The notes under the pieces: generated by a model
Database searches by the model: none
What the model saw: only the letters and a program-made list of their open reading frames with translations
What the model was told of the DNA's origin: nothing
Assembly: GCF_000211815.1 (NCBI RefSeq)
Contig: NZ_GL890975.1
Coordinates: forward strand, 1 to 64,000
Direction: 5' to 3'
DNA: 64,000 nucleotides
Origin: Moorena producens 3L
Lineage (GTDB): Bacteria; Cyanobacteriota; Cyanobacteriia; Cyanobacteriales; Coleofasciculaceae
Position numbers and translations under genes: made by a program
In this document: in pieces, positions 16,501 to 26,230 of the stretch
Position numbering within the stretch: the first letter of the stretch is position 1
How the letters are laid out: every line of letters starts with the position of its first letter

Positions 16501-19389
16501 TATATCACTTTGATTAAGTAAGTCTACAATTAAACTTGAGCTACCATTAACAGCTTTTTGCCCTTGATTTTTGTCAGTATCTATCCAATAACTTTCTCTC
16601 TGGAATGGATAGGTGGGTATTGCTACCTTATGACAGGCGTAATCTTGGTCAAACCCTGACCAGTTTACCTTGATCCCTTTCATATATAACTGTCCCAAAC
16701 TCTGCAACATCTGCTGCCATGCTTCTACTCCAGGGCGCAAGGATGGTAACCAAACACCAACCCCTTCTGGCAGACATTGACGTCCCATACCCAACAAAAT
16801 TGGTTTGGGTCCGATTTCTAGAAATAACTCATACCCTTCCTGGTGCAGAGTTGTCATGCTCTCGGAAAAGCGCACTGGTTGCCGGACATGGTTCACCCAA
16901 TATTCGGCAGAAGTAATTTCTGAGCCCACTTGTTGACCAGTAACATTAGATATTAGTGATATTTGAGGCTGACTATAGGTTACCTGTTTGGCTACTGCTT
17001 CAAACTCTGCCAGCATTGGTTCCATCAATCGTGAATGGAAGGCATGGGATACCTGTAGTTGTTTCGTTTTGATGCTAAGGGATTCTAGGTGAGTTGCGAT
17101 CGCTCCTACTGCTTCTGCTTCCCCAGAAATGACTGTGCTTTCGGGTCCATTGATGGCTGCTATGGCTACTTTTTCTTCTAGGGACATAGCCTTAAATATC
17201 TCCAGCACTTTCGACTCTGAGGCGATAACCGAAACCATCTCACCACCTGCGGGCAATTGTTGCATCAATCTTCCACGAGCTGCAATTAGTTTGAGGCCCT
17301 CTTCTAAGCTGAATACTCCTGCTACTGTTGCTGCTACATATTCTCCTACACTATGACCCATGACCACATCTGGTTGGATTCCCCAAGATTGCCAGAGTTT
17401 AAATAAGGCGTATTCTAGGGCAAATAAGCAGGGTTGGGTATAGGCTGTTTGGTCTAGTAAGGATGAATTAGACTGTTCTTGGTTTGCTGGATAGAGAATT
17501 TCTAGTAAGGACTTTTCCCGGAACGTTTCTGTACCAAGGAGAATTTCATTACATTGCTCAAGTGCTTTGCGGAATACAGGTGCTTGTTGATACAACTGCC
17601 TACCCATATTGACATATTGGGAACCTTGTCCTGTGAATAACAAGGCGATTTTAGGTGCTGTACTGTTGTTTGGCAGTTCTATTGAGTAGATTCCTGTTAC
17701 CTCTTCTCCCTGTTGGTGCTGTCGGAGTTTTTCCACTAATTCTTGTTGGTTCGAGGCGACAACTGCTAATCTGTTGTTGAAGTGACTTCTGCATGTGTTA
17801 GCCGTATAACAAATATCAGCGATTCTTAATTCTGGATAATTTTTGAGATAGTTTTGATAACTATTAACTAAATCATCAAGAGCTGCTTGAGTTTTGGCTG
17901 AAAGAGTTAATAGATAAACTGCACGTTCTAGAGTATCTTCTTTTACAGTCGAATTGCCATTCTCCTCTACTGTTGCCGATAAGCTGTTACCTTCTTTTGG
18001 TGCTTCTTCGATAACCACATGAGCATTAGTTCCACTAAAACCAAAAGAGCTTACTCCAGCGATGCGACTTTTACCATTGGTTTGCCAAGGGGTGAGTTGA
18101 GTCGAAACTTGCACTGGTAATTGAGACCAATTAATATAAGGATTGGGTTGCTTAAAATGTAGTGATGGTGCAATCTGTTGATGTTGCAGTTGCAGGACTA
18201 CTTTCATCAAACCTGCTATTCCTGCTGCTACCTCTAAGTGACCTATGTTAGTTTTAGCGGTACCAACTATTAAAGGTTGCTCTTGGGAGTGGGTTTTTCC
18301 AAATACCGTTCCTATCGCTCCAACTTCAATAGGGTCTCCCAAGGAAGTTCCCGTACCATGAGCTTCGATATAACTAACACTTGCTGGGTCTACTCCTCCA
18401 TTGGATAACGCTTTGCGAATAACCGCTACTTGAGATGGACCATTAGGCACTGTCAAGCCACCACTGGCTCCGTCTTGATTGATCGCAGTTCCACGAATTA
18501 CTGCCAGAACATTATCCCCATTGGCTACCGCGTCAGAGAGTCGTTTTAAAACAATCACTCCGCATCCCTCTCCACGTACATAGCCATTTGCCGAGGCATC
18601 AAAGGTCTTGCATCGACCATCGGGAGATAACATTTTAGCCTGAGAGAAAATAATACTAGTCTCAGGAGATAGAAGTAGATTGACACCTCCAGCTAAAGCC
18701 AAATTGCATTCTTGTTGTCGCAGGCTCTGACAAGCTAGATGTAAGGATACCAAAGACGAAGAGCAAGCCGTTTCTACTGCCAGATTAGGTCCTGTCAGTC
18801 CCAATATGTATGATAAACGACCTGTAGCAGCGCTTGGCGCATTACCTGTACCCCAATAAGCCTGTGGTACTTCACTGGTTGCCAGCTGATTTAAATAATC
18901 ACTACTACCAATGCCAATAAATACTCCTGTGAGACTATTAAACAATTGGTCAGGGACTATGTTCGCTCTTTCTATTGCTTCCCAACTTACTTCCAGCAAT
19001 AAGCGTTGTTGGGGGTCTAGACTTTGAACTTCCCGGGGTGAAATGCAGAAAAATGGAGCATCGAAACCATCTATTTGTGAGAGAAAACCACCGTCACGAG
19101 TAGAAATTTTGCCCGTAGCATCCGGGTCTGGGTCGTAGTAGTTATTAATGTTCCATCGGTTTGAGGGAACTTCAGAGATAGCATCAACCCCATCATTGAG
19201 TAGTTGCCAGAAGGATTCTGGGGAGTCTACTCCACCAGGAAAACGACAACTCATGCCAATTATCGCTATGGGTTCCTTGCTTTGAGTTTCGTATTTTTCT
19301 AGTTTGGAGCGTGCATCTTTAAGGGCTATAAGCGCTCTTTGTAAGGCTGAGAGTGATTGTTCCTTTTCTTGTTCTTGTTTTAGGTTCAT
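13519..19389 (-). CDS. curL: CurL: PKS module KS-AT-oMT-KR-ACP
   Basis: A 1956-residue module. The N-terminal class 2 docking helix is rich in Glu and Lys. KS (about 40-460) has ETACSSS, EAHGTGT and NIGH; AT (about 583-900) is malonyl-type. A SAM methyltransferase (about 1017-1283) shows VLDFGCGYGSD. KR (about 1555-1760) has LDD and NYAAAN, and ACP has its Ser near residue 1863 in GMDSLL. The C-terminal docking segment follows. The chain in curacin carries one methoxy group, and this MT, with a motif unlike the CurJ C-MT, is the O-methyltransferase acting on the KR-made hydroxyl. KS is nearly the same as that of CurI, pointing to duplication or gene conversion. The gap to curK is 84 bp with no strong ribosome-binding site. 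Confidence 0.96.
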   Translation of the reverse strand: MNLKQEQEKEQSLSALQRALIALKDARSKLEKYETQSKEPIAIIGMSCRFPGGVDSPESFWQLLNDGVDAISEVPSNRWNINNYYDPDPDATGKISTRDGGFLSQIDGFDAPFFCISPREVQSLDPQQRLLLEVSWEAIERANIVPDQLFNSLTGVFIGIGSSDYLNQLATSEVPQAYWGTGNAPSAATGRLSYILGLTGPNLAVETACSSSLVSLHLACQSLRQQECNLALAGGVNLLLSPETSIIFSQAKMLSPDGRCKTFDASANGYVRGEGCGVIVLKRLSDAVANGDNVLAVIRGTAINQDGASGGLTVPNGPSQVAVIRKALSNGGVDPASVSYIEAHGTGTSLGDPIEVGAIGTVFGKTHSQEQPLIVGTAKTNIGHLEVAAGIAGLMKVVLQLQHQQIAPSLHFKQPNPYINWSQLPVQVSTQLTPWQTNGKSRIAGVSSFGFSGTNAHVVIEEAPKEGNSLSATVEENGNSTVKEDTLERAVYLLTLSAKTQAALDDLVNSYQNYLKNYPELRIADICYTANTCRSHFNNRLAVVASNQQELVEKLRQHQQGEEVTGIYSIELPNNSTAPKIALLFTGQGSQYVNMGRQLYQQAPVFRKALEQCNEILLGTETFREKSLLEILYPANQEQSNSSLLDQTAYTQPCLFALEYALFKLWQSWGIQPDVVMGHSVGEYVAATVAGVFSLEEGLKLIAARGRLMQQLPAGGEMVSVIASESKVLEIFKAMSLEEKVAIAAINGPESTVISGEAEAVGAIATHLESLSIKTKQLQVSHAFHSRLMEPMLAEFEAVAKQVTYSQPQISLISNVTGQQVGSEITSAEYWVNHVRQPVRFSESMTTLHQEGYELFLEIGPKPILLGMGRQCLPEGVGVWLPSLRPGVEAWQQMLQSLGQLYMKGIKVNWSGFDQDYACHKVAIPTYPFQRESYWIDTDKNQGQKAVNGSSSLIVDLLNQSDIEGLNQELSFSTELTADEQKMLPKLLGILVNRHQDYLEFKGNVVYDYYNSFAEISQEKLSKEKQQENNSLQFLTFGILPESIPGFSWLKMLTNSNQNPTHKTALLEAQQELRRLCFSQVDFSSTKKVLDFGCGYGSDLITLAKNHPHLQLNGYTISSGQAKFAANQVNDYQLQEQIQIFNRDSSKDEFPDNYNLAFGFEVAHHIKDKSLLFSNISRHLQEEGLLVMADFIANSDVDIDHEETSSYFITKQHWVEQLSPNKLQLISAIDISHEVSNYLYDAEFEENLRELYEQNHDDNVKSAFQSYNQLGKLLSKGLASYVLLTAKKQENLPQEQSYQLNREMLAQLSSYSEVAVKQWVYELKWETKKHQQLLSPNKPGNWLIFADQQTQALKTVLAKQNQNCLIVTPGSSYKQLDDQHYQLNPTNAQEFQQLIKELFTTQDTLEGVVHLWNINTSTEELEAAQELGCASVLYLVQALVSNSQSSIVPLWLVTQGTQNVEENEPKLAVQQAPVWGLSRVIALEHPELKCRRVDLDQTRNSLEALEALGKELLNPDDEDQIAIRGGVRYSARLARRTQKSISEQEQQIAFGTEGSYLLTGGLGALGLEVAQWMVKQGARHIVLNGRRTPSETAQETIQQLEQTGAKISVILGDVSKEEDVASILKQIEASQAPLRGVIHAAGFLDDGVLQQMSWERFRKVMAPKLQGAWYLHQLTQKLPLDFFVCFSSIASLLGSPGQGNYAAANAFMDTLADYRRSMGLPGLSINWGAWAQGGMASRLGSQHQSRLRTTGMNLITPEKGLQVLGELLSQPVSQVGVFPINWSQFLGQLPVGHTISFLEAFASRKLQKETTKDENFLEQLALAIESERNQILIGYLQVKVGKLLGFDKSKLPNPELGFFDMGMDSLLTVELRNLLSSNLGCSISAAELFGTSNIQNLAEHLIKEILPEGQEEEEVDLDDSQNTQNLDSAQIETQGKVDHAIAAELQEIKNLLKEGN

Positions 19390-19473
19390 GGTGTTTTCAA
19401 AGGATAAGGTTGTATTAGATTTTATAGGTATGATGTTTAGCTTCTTTACTTAAACACCAATAGCCACCTCGGT

Positions 19474-22400
19474 TCAGATTAACTTTTCTAATGCTTCAAT
19501 TTCTTGCAAAACTGATGCTTCTAGTTCAATTTCTGAAAGTTCAGTGATATCTGATAATTGGGATGAGCCGTCCGCCACAACATCTTCTTCATCTAGTGCT
19601 TTTTCTGTTTGGTCTAGATGAGAAGAGAAATCTATCGGCATGACATCATTGGCTAAATACTCTACCAATGCTTCTACTGTAGGATAATCAAATAACAGTG
19701 TTGAACTTAAACTTGTTCCTAAGCTTGACTCCAATCGATTTTTTAATTCTACTGCTGTCAAAGAATCTAATCCTAAGTCAAATAAAGGTTGACGCATGCC
19801 GATCTTTTGTGTATCTTTCCAGCCTAATGTTTTAGCGATCGCTAAGCGAAGGTGAGTTGTTAATAGCTCGTGACGGTCTGAAACCAGTGCTGCTTCTAGC
19901 TCTTCTCTAAATGCCGACTTTTGAGTTAATGATGGTGTTTGGGAAATGAAATCCGACAAAAATGGTATCTTTTGTCCACCAGGAAACTGCCTGATAAATT
20001 GTGACCAATTAACCGGGAATACCCCCACTTGGCTTTGAGATTCTGATAATAATGACCCCAATGCCTGCATGCCCCTTTCTGGCTCTATGGCACTTAAGCC
20101 CATGCTCTCCATCCGTTGCTGATTTTGAACTGCTAAACTAGCGGCCATGCCTGCTGATGCCCAAGCTCCCCAGTTGATACTCAATCCTGGCAGTCCCATA
20201 CTGCGACGATAGTGAGCTAGGGCATCCATAAACCCATTCCCTGCAGCATAATTGCTTTGACCTGGTGAACCCAACATAGAAGCTATAGACGAAAAACATA
20301 CAAAGAAGTCTAAGGGGAAATCTTTGGTTAGTTGATGCAAATACCAAGTTCCTTGGACCTTTGGTGCCATTACCTTGGTAAACTGTGACCAACTCATATT
20401 TTGTACTAATGCGTCATCTAACACCCCGGCAGAATGAATTACTCCTTTGAGGGGGGGTAATGATGCCTGAATTTGCTGGAAAATTTTCGCCAGATCTTCT
20501 CGTTGAGAAACATCCCCCAGTAATACACTCACAGAGGCTCCAGCTGTTTCCAACTCCTCAATAATTTTTTGTGCGGTTTCCTTCGGAGCACGACGTCCAG
20601 TTAAAACGATATTTCTTGCTCCTTGAGTTACCATCCATTGGGCTACTTCCAATCCTAAGGCTCCTAATCCTCCAGTGATCAAATAACTTGCGTCTGCTGT
20701 GATAGATTTGGGCTCACTTTGGGCTTCTGGCATGGAAACCACTACCTTGCCTACATGTTTAGCTTGCTGCATGTACCGGAAGGCTGCTGTAATTTCTGTA
20801 CTAGGAAATACTTTATGAGGTAAGGCTTTGAGTTTTCCTTGGTTCCACTGCTGGGTTAATTCTTCTGATAGTTGCCCAATTAAACCCGGTTGCTGTTGGA
20901 CTGCTTCTTGTAAATCAAAGGGGAAATAACTCACATCTGGTCGTTTTTCCTTGACTTGCTCTTTTTCCCAAATTCCGATTTTGCCGATTTCCACAAATCT
21001 GCCTTTTGGGGTTAATACTGCCAAGCTCTGGGGAATATACTCTCCGTTGAGGCTATTGAGCACGACATCTACCCCTTCTCCTGCCGTGCGTTTCATGATT
21101 TCCTCGGCAAAATCTAGGGTGCGGGAGTTCATAATGTGTTTAATGCCCAAAGATTGGAGAAATTCCCATTTGCTTGGACTAGCTGTGGCAAAGATTTCTG
21201 CTCCTGCAACTTGGGCTATTTGGACTGCCGCTTGCCCTACTCCACCAGCTGCTGCATGAATTAATACTCGCTCTCCTGGTTGAATTTTGGCTAAGTGCTG
21301 CAACCCGTATTGGGCAGTTAGGAATGTCAAGGGTAGAGTCGCCGCTTCGCTGAAACTCATTTGTTTGGGCTTGGCTACTACATACTCTACTGAGGTGGTA
21401 ATGAAACTGCTCAAGCCATCGTGCAAGAGTAATCCTATTACTTCGTCTCCTACTTGCCACTGTGAAACTTGTTCTCCTACTGCGGAGATTTTCCCAGCAC
21501 ATTCAAAGCCGAATGTTAGTTGCTCTGCGCTAGTAATGTTAAAGTGTTCGGCATAGTAGTCTTTGAGTAATCCGAGGGCATTGAGCACGTCTCGGAAGTT
21601 TAGCCCCACCGCTGCTACCTCAATTTCTACTTCATTTGCCAAGGGCGTTTTCCGCTGCATTGGCTGCCAGTTGAGGTTGTCTATGACTCCGTATTCTGAC
21701 AGTTTTAATTGCACTGGTTGGTCCGCTGAGGTGATTGGTTTTTGCTGTGGTTTTTGTACTAGTCTGGCTACATAGCGACTTCCTTGACGTATCGCTATTT
21801 GGTCTTCTACATCTTCTGATAAGAGTTCAGCTACTAGGGAGTCTAATATTTGAGTCTGCTCTAAGTTTGGGTCACAATCAAGGCGTTTACACCCTAATTC
21901 TGGGTGTTCTTGGGCAATGACTCGTCCTAGTCCCCATAAGCTTCCATACTCAGGGTTGATTACTTCTGAGTCTGAGATTACCCTTTGAGTTCCTCGGGTG
22001 ACTAACCACAGTTTTGGGATGGTTTCAGGTTTGCTGTTGATAATTGCTTGCACTAAATGCAGCACTGTGGCACAACTTTGTTCTTGAACTGTTTGTATTT
22101 CTAGATTGTCTTTGCTTTCGCTCTCCTGCACTCCCCACAGATAGACAATCCGAGTAATCCCTGAATTTTCTGCTAGCAGCTGTTGAAATTGTTCTCTACT
22201 GGTGGGATTGATTTGATAGTGTTGCTGAGTTAGTTTCTTATAGGTATCTCCTGGTGAGACTCTGATAGACTCGTGACTTTTGCGTTGTAGTGCTTCTACC
22301 AGTTGAGTATCCTGTGCGAAAACTAACCATTTGTCAGTTGCTGATGATGGGGTAGTTGATGGTAGGGGTTGGGTTTGCCAGTTGATCTGATAAAACCAAT

Positions 22401-25400
22401 GGCTAATATCTGGTTGCAGGCTTTTCAATAGGGCATCGGCTGTAGTTGCCGTTACTCTTAATCCCTCAATTTCTGCCAGTAGACTTCCCTGATTATCTAC
22501 TAATTTAATACTTCCTTTTAAAGTGTTTTCTGGTATTTCTACTATCGCCCATACTTGAGTTATTGTCTGACGATACTGTTTTAATTTGTCTATTCCTACT
22601 GGCAGATAAGCTTTGTCGTCTGTTTCTGTGTTGCCTATAGCATGACCTAGGATTTGTAGAGCAGCATCTAAGAGGGCTGGATGTAACTGATAGTCTGTTG
22701 CCTGTCCTGCTATTTCCTCTGGTAAGGCTATTTTCCCTAGGGCTTTCCCTTGACCTTTCCACAATTGTTTGATTCCTTGGAAGCTGTTGCCGTAGTCTAT
22801 CCCTCTTGACTTAAATTGTTGATAATGTTGTTGGATGTCTATTACTTGACTACATTCTCTCTGGTATTGCTCTAGGTCAATTTTGGCTTTGGTGTTGGTA
22901 GTTGAGTCTAGGAATATTTTACCTTCGGCATGCAATGTCCACTGGTTTGCCTGTTGATTGTCACCTTCTGATGTACTAAATATCTCAAGCTTATAGCTAT
23001 TGTTTTCTAAGGTGCTGATTACTGTTTGTACTGTCTTTATGTCTGTTTCTGGTATCACTAACCCTCGCACTATGGTTACATCAGAAACTACGACTTGCTC
23101 TCCAGTCGTTAACAAATTTTTCCCAACTGCAGCGGCTATTTCTAAATAGCCTGTGGCTGGAAAGAGCACCTTGTTAAATACTTGGTGCTGACTCAGGTAG
23201 GCTGGGGATTCTGCTGTTAGGTATGATTGGAAATGATGTTGATTTTCTATTCTTGCTAGGTTGAGTTTTTCTCCTAGTAACGGATGCAGGTTTTTGGCGG
23301 TTGACCCATAGGGTTTTGGTTGGTAGCCATTTTGAGTTTCTACCCAATACCTTTCTCTTTGGAAGGGATAAGTGGGCAATATTACTTTCTCACGGTTATA
23401 GTTTTGGTCAAATTTAAACCAATCTACTTTAGCTCCCTGCACATACAACTGTCCTAAACTCGAGAGCATCTGCTGCCATTCATCCACTCCCGGACGTAAT
23501 GAGGGCAGCCACACACCCATCTCTTCCGGTAGACATTGACGCCCCATACCTAACAAAATTGGTTTAGGTCCGATTTCCAGGAATAATTCATATCCTTCTT
23601 GGTGCAGAGTTTTCATGCTCTGGACAAATTGCACTGGTTGGCGCACATGATTTACCCAATACTTGCCTGTCACTATGTTATTGTCCGCTTTTGTACCTGT
23701 GACATTCGATATTAGTGGTATCCTTGGTTGATTGTAGGTGAGTTGATTGGCTATATCTTCAAACTCTGCCAACATCGGTTCCATCAATGGTGAATGGAAA
23801 GCATGGGATACCTGTAATTGTTTCGTTTTGATGCCAACGGATTCGAGGTGAGTGGCGATCGCCTCTACTGCTTCTGCTTCCCCAGAAATTACTATGCTTT
23901 GGGGTCCATTGATGGCTGCTATGGCTACTTTTTCTGACCGGGACATCGCCTTCAAAGTTTCTAGCACTTTCGACTTTGATGCCATCACTGAAACCATTGC
24001 TCCACCTGCAGGTAGTTTCTGCATCAAGGAGCCCCTAGCAGCAATTAGTTTCAAACCAGCTTCTAAGCTGAATACTCCTGCTACGGTTGCTGCTACATAT
24101 TCTCCGACACTGTGACCCATAACGACATCTGGTTTGATGCCCCAGGATTGCCAGAGTTTGAAGAGGGCATATTCTATGGCAAATAGAGCTGGTTGGGTAT
24201 AAGCTGTTTGGTCTAGTAGGGATGAATCTGATAAGTCGTCTGCTGGATAGAGAATCTCTTGTAATAACTTATTTGGGAACGTTTCTAGGCTACTGAGAAT
24301 TTCCTCGCATTGGTTAATCGCTTCACGGAAAGTTGGTGCTTGTTGATACAACTGCCTTCCCATGTTGACGTATTGGGAGCCTTGTCCTGTGAATAACAAG
24401 GCGATTTCAGGAACTGTACTGTTGTTTGGCAGGTCTCCTGAGTAGATTCCGACTACCTCTTCTCCCTCTTGCTGTTGTCGAAGTTTGTCAACTAATTCTT
24501 GTTGGTTGGAAGCGACAACTGCTAGTTTGTGGTTAAAGTGAGTACGTCCTGTGTTCGCTGTATAGCAGATGTCGGCTACCCCTAATTCAGGGTGAGCTTT
24601 GAGATAATTTTCATAACTACTGACCAACTCATCAAGAGCTGTTTGAGTTTTAGCTGAAAGAGTTAATAGATGGAGTGAACGTTCTAAATACTCTTCTCTT
24701 TTGAGTTTTGCTCCTTTGCTGTCCTTGAGGACTTGCTTTTGACCACCCGTGGCCCTTGAGGACTTGCTTTTGACCGGTATTGGCGCTTCTTCTAAAATTA
24801 CATGAGCATTCGTTCCACTCATGCCAAATCCACTGATTCCAGCCAAACGAGGTTTCTCTCCTTTGAGCCACGGGAAAGCTTTTGTCGGAACCTTAACTGG
24901 TATTTGCTCCCAATTAATCCGAGGATTAGGCTGATTGAAGTGAAGATTTGCCGGAATCTCTTGATGCTGAAGAGCTAGAACAACTTTAATCAAAGCAGCT
25001 ATTCCCGCTGCTGCTTCCAAATGTCCAATATTACTTTTGACTGCACCTAAGAACAGAAGTTGTTCCTTAGTTCTTTGTTGACAATAGACTTCGTCGAGCG
25101 CTCTTACCTCCAGAGGATCTCCCAAAGACGTACCCGTACCATGACACTCAACATAGCTAATCTGTAAGGGATTAACCTTGGCATTGTTCAAGGCTTGATG
25201 AATTACCTTTTTCTGAGCCTGCTGATTCGGAACTGTAAACCCGCTACTAGGCCCATCATGATTAATTGCTGAACCTTTTACCAGTGCTAAAATACGGTCA
25301 CTATCTGCTAGAGCATCTCGAAGACGCTTGAGTACAACTATTCCACAACCCTCTCCCCGGGCAAAACCATCAGCACTGGCATCAAAGGTTTTACACCGAC

Positions 25401-26172
25401 TATCAGGTGATAAAGCTTTACCTTTGCAAAGTACATGAGTAGTATTAGGAGCAAGCATCAAGTTTACCCCTCCCACTAGAGATAGATTCGACTCCCTAGA
25501 ACGTAAACTTTGGCAAGCCAAATGTAAGGCAACCAAAGATGAAGAACAAGATGTGTCTAGGAATAAAGTAGGTCCTTGTAACCCCAAAATGTAGGCAATT
25601 CGACCTGCTGACATACCCATATTAGAGCCTATGCCTAAATAAAAATCAGGTAATTTGTCAGGTCGATTTGTACCAATAACTGCATAATCATTGGTCATCT
25701 GACCAACGTATACTCCTGTATCAGTATTTTTCAAACTTTTGGGGGAGATACCTGCATTTTCTAAAGCTTCCCAAGTAACTTCTAAAAGCAGGCGTTGTGA
25801 GGCGTCCATATTGGCTGCTTCTGTACCAGAAATCCCAAAAAATTCTGGCTCGAATTGGTCTACTGGTTGTTGGAGAAAATAACCCTGACGAACATAGATT
25901 TTGTTAGGTACATCAGGGTCTGAATCATAGTATAAATCAACATCCCATCGGTCTTTAGGAATCTCTGTCCTGAGATCCCTTGCCTCTTGGAGCAATTTCC
26001 AGTAAGTTTCTGGACTATCAACTCCACCAGGAAAACGACAGCCAATGCCAATAACGGCTATTGGTTCTGTAGCTGCTGTTTCAATTTCATGCAGTTTGGC
26101 AGTTGCTTGTTGAATTTTTAGCAGCAGAAGTTGCTGATTGGATAGTTGGGTTGTTTGGGAGCTAAGTTCCAT
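19474..26172 (-). CDS. curK: CurK: fully reducing PKS module KS-AT-DH-ER-KR-ACP
   Basis: A 2232-residue module. N-terminal docking helix; KS (38-464; DTSCSSS, ECHGTGT, NIGH); malonyl AT (591-920). DH (963-1244) has catalytic His in QHQVFNKVLFP and Asp in HPALLDAALQ. ER (1494-1812) has an AAAGGVGQAAVQ cofactor loop, KR (1824-2030) has LDD and NYAAGN, and ACP has its Ser near 2136 in GLDSLTAVE. The C-terminal docking helix ends EIEALEKLI. It produces the saturated two-carbon unit after the methylated alkene. The fourth position after the DH His is Asn rather than the usual Gly. Its KS-AT linker contains a 22-bp direct repeat read in two frames. DH and ACP closely resemble those of CurF. Confidence 0.96.
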   Translation of the reverse strand: MELSSQTTQLSNQQLLLLKIQQATAKLHEIETAATEPIAVIGIGCRFPGGVDSPETYWKLLQEARDLRTEIPKDRWDVDLYYDSDPDVPNKIYVRQGYFLQQPVDQFEPEFFGISGTEAANMDASQRLLLEVTWEALENAGISPKSLKNTDTGVYVGQMTNDYAVIGTNRPDKLPDFYLGIGSNMGMSAGRIAYILGLQGPTLFLDTSCSSSLVALHLACQSLRSRESNLSLVGGVNLMLAPNTTHVLCKGKALSPDSRCKTFDASADGFARGEGCGIVVLKRLRDALADSDRILALVKGSAINHDGPSSGFTVPNQQAQKKVIHQALNNAKVNPLQISYVECHGTGTSLGDPLEVRALDEVYCQQRTKEQLLFLGAVKSNIGHLEAAAGIAALIKVVLALQHQEIPANLHFNQPNPRINWEQIPVKVPTKAFPWLKGEKPRLAGISGFGMSGTNAHVILEEAPIPVKSKSSRATGGQKQVLKDSKGAKLKREEYLERSLHLLTLSAKTQTALDELVSSYENYLKAHPELGVADICYTANTGRTHFNHKLAVVASNQQELVDKLRQQQEGEEVVGIYSGDLPNNSTVPEIALLFTGQGSQYVNMGRQLYQQAPTFREAINQCEEILSSLETFPNKLLQEILYPADDLSDSSLLDQTAYTQPALFAIEYALFKLWQSWGIKPDVVMGHSVGEYVAATVAGVFSLEAGLKLIAARGSLMQKLPAGGAMVSVMASKSKVLETLKAMSRSEKVAIAAINGPQSIVISGEAEAVEAIATHLESVGIKTKQLQVSHAFHSPLMEPMLAEFEDIANQLTYNQPRIPLISNVTGTKADNNIVTGKYWVNHVRQPVQFVQSMKTLHQEGYELFLEIGPKPILLGMGRQCLPEEMGVWLPSLRPGVDEWQQMLSSLGQLYVQGAKVDWFKFDQNYNREKVILPTYPFQRERYWVETQNGYQPKPYGSTAKNLHPLLGEKLNLARIENQHHFQSYLTAESPAYLSQHQVFNKVLFPATGYLEIAAAVGKNLLTTGEQVVVSDVTIVRGLVIPETDIKTVQTVISTLENNSYKLEIFSTSEGDNQQANQWTLHAEGKIFLDSTTNTKAKIDLEQYQRECSQVIDIQQHYQQFKSRGIDYGNSFQGIKQLWKGQGKALGKIALPEEIAGQATDYQLHPALLDAALQILGHAIGNTETDDKAYLPVGIDKLKQYRQTITQVWAIVEIPENTLKGSIKLVDNQGSLLAEIEGLRVTATTADALLKSLQPDISHWFYQINWQTQPLPSTTPSSATDKWLVFAQDTQLVEALQRKSHESIRVSPGDTYKKLTQQHYQINPTSREQFQQLLAENSGITRIVYLWGVQESESKDNLEIQTVQEQSCATVLHLVQAIINSKPETIPKLWLVTRGTQRVISDSEVINPEYGSLWGLGRVIAQEHPELGCKRLDCDPNLEQTQILDSLVAELLSEDVEDQIAIRQGSRYVARLVQKPQQKPITSADQPVQLKLSEYGVIDNLNWQPMQRKTPLANEVEIEVAAVGLNFRDVLNALGLLKDYYAEHFNITSAEQLTFGFECAGKISAVGEQVSQWQVGDEVIGLLLHDGLSSFITTSVEYVVAKPKQMSFSEAATLPLTFLTAQYGLQHLAKIQPGERVLIHAAAGGVGQAAVQIAQVAGAEIFATASPSKWEFLQSLGIKHIMNSRTLDFAEEIMKRTAGEGVDVVLNSLNGEYIPQSLAVLTPKGRFVEIGKIGIWEKEQVKEKRPDVSYFPFDLQEAVQQQPGLIGQLSEELTQQWNQGKLKALPHKVFPSTEITAAFRYMQQAKHVGKVVVSMPEAQSEPKSITADASYLITGGLGALGLEVAQWMVTQGARNIVLTGRRAPKETAQKIIEELETAGASVSVLLGDVSQREDLAKIFQQIQASLPPLKGVIHSAGVLDDALVQNMSWSQFTKVMAPKVQGTWYLHQLTKDFPLDFFVCFSSIASMLGSPGQSNYAAGNGFMDALAHYRRSMGLPGLSINWGAWASAGMAASLAVQNQQRMESMGLSAIEPERGMQALGSLLSESQSQVGVFPVNWSQFIRQFPGGQKIPFLSDFISQTPSLTQKSAFREELEAALVSDRHELLTTHLRLAIAKTLGWKDTQKIGMRQPLFDLGLDSLTAVELKNRLESSLGTSLSSTLLFDYPTVEALVEYLANDVMPIDFSSHLDQTEKALDEEDVVADGSSQLSDITELSEIELEASVLQEIEALEKLI
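24723..24775. repeat. 22-bp direct repeat in the curK KS-AT linker
   Basis: CCTTGAGGACTTGCTTTTGACC occurs at 24723-24744 and 24754-24775. The offset is 31 bp, so the copies are translated in different frames: on the coding strand as VKSKSSR and then GQKQVLK. It lies in the linker between KS and AT, which is less conserved than either domain. Confidence 0.9.
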
Positions 26173-26230
26173 CTTTATTGCTTCTGTACTCTCTTATTTT
26201 AAGAAATTTGCTATTACTTACTGACTTCAC

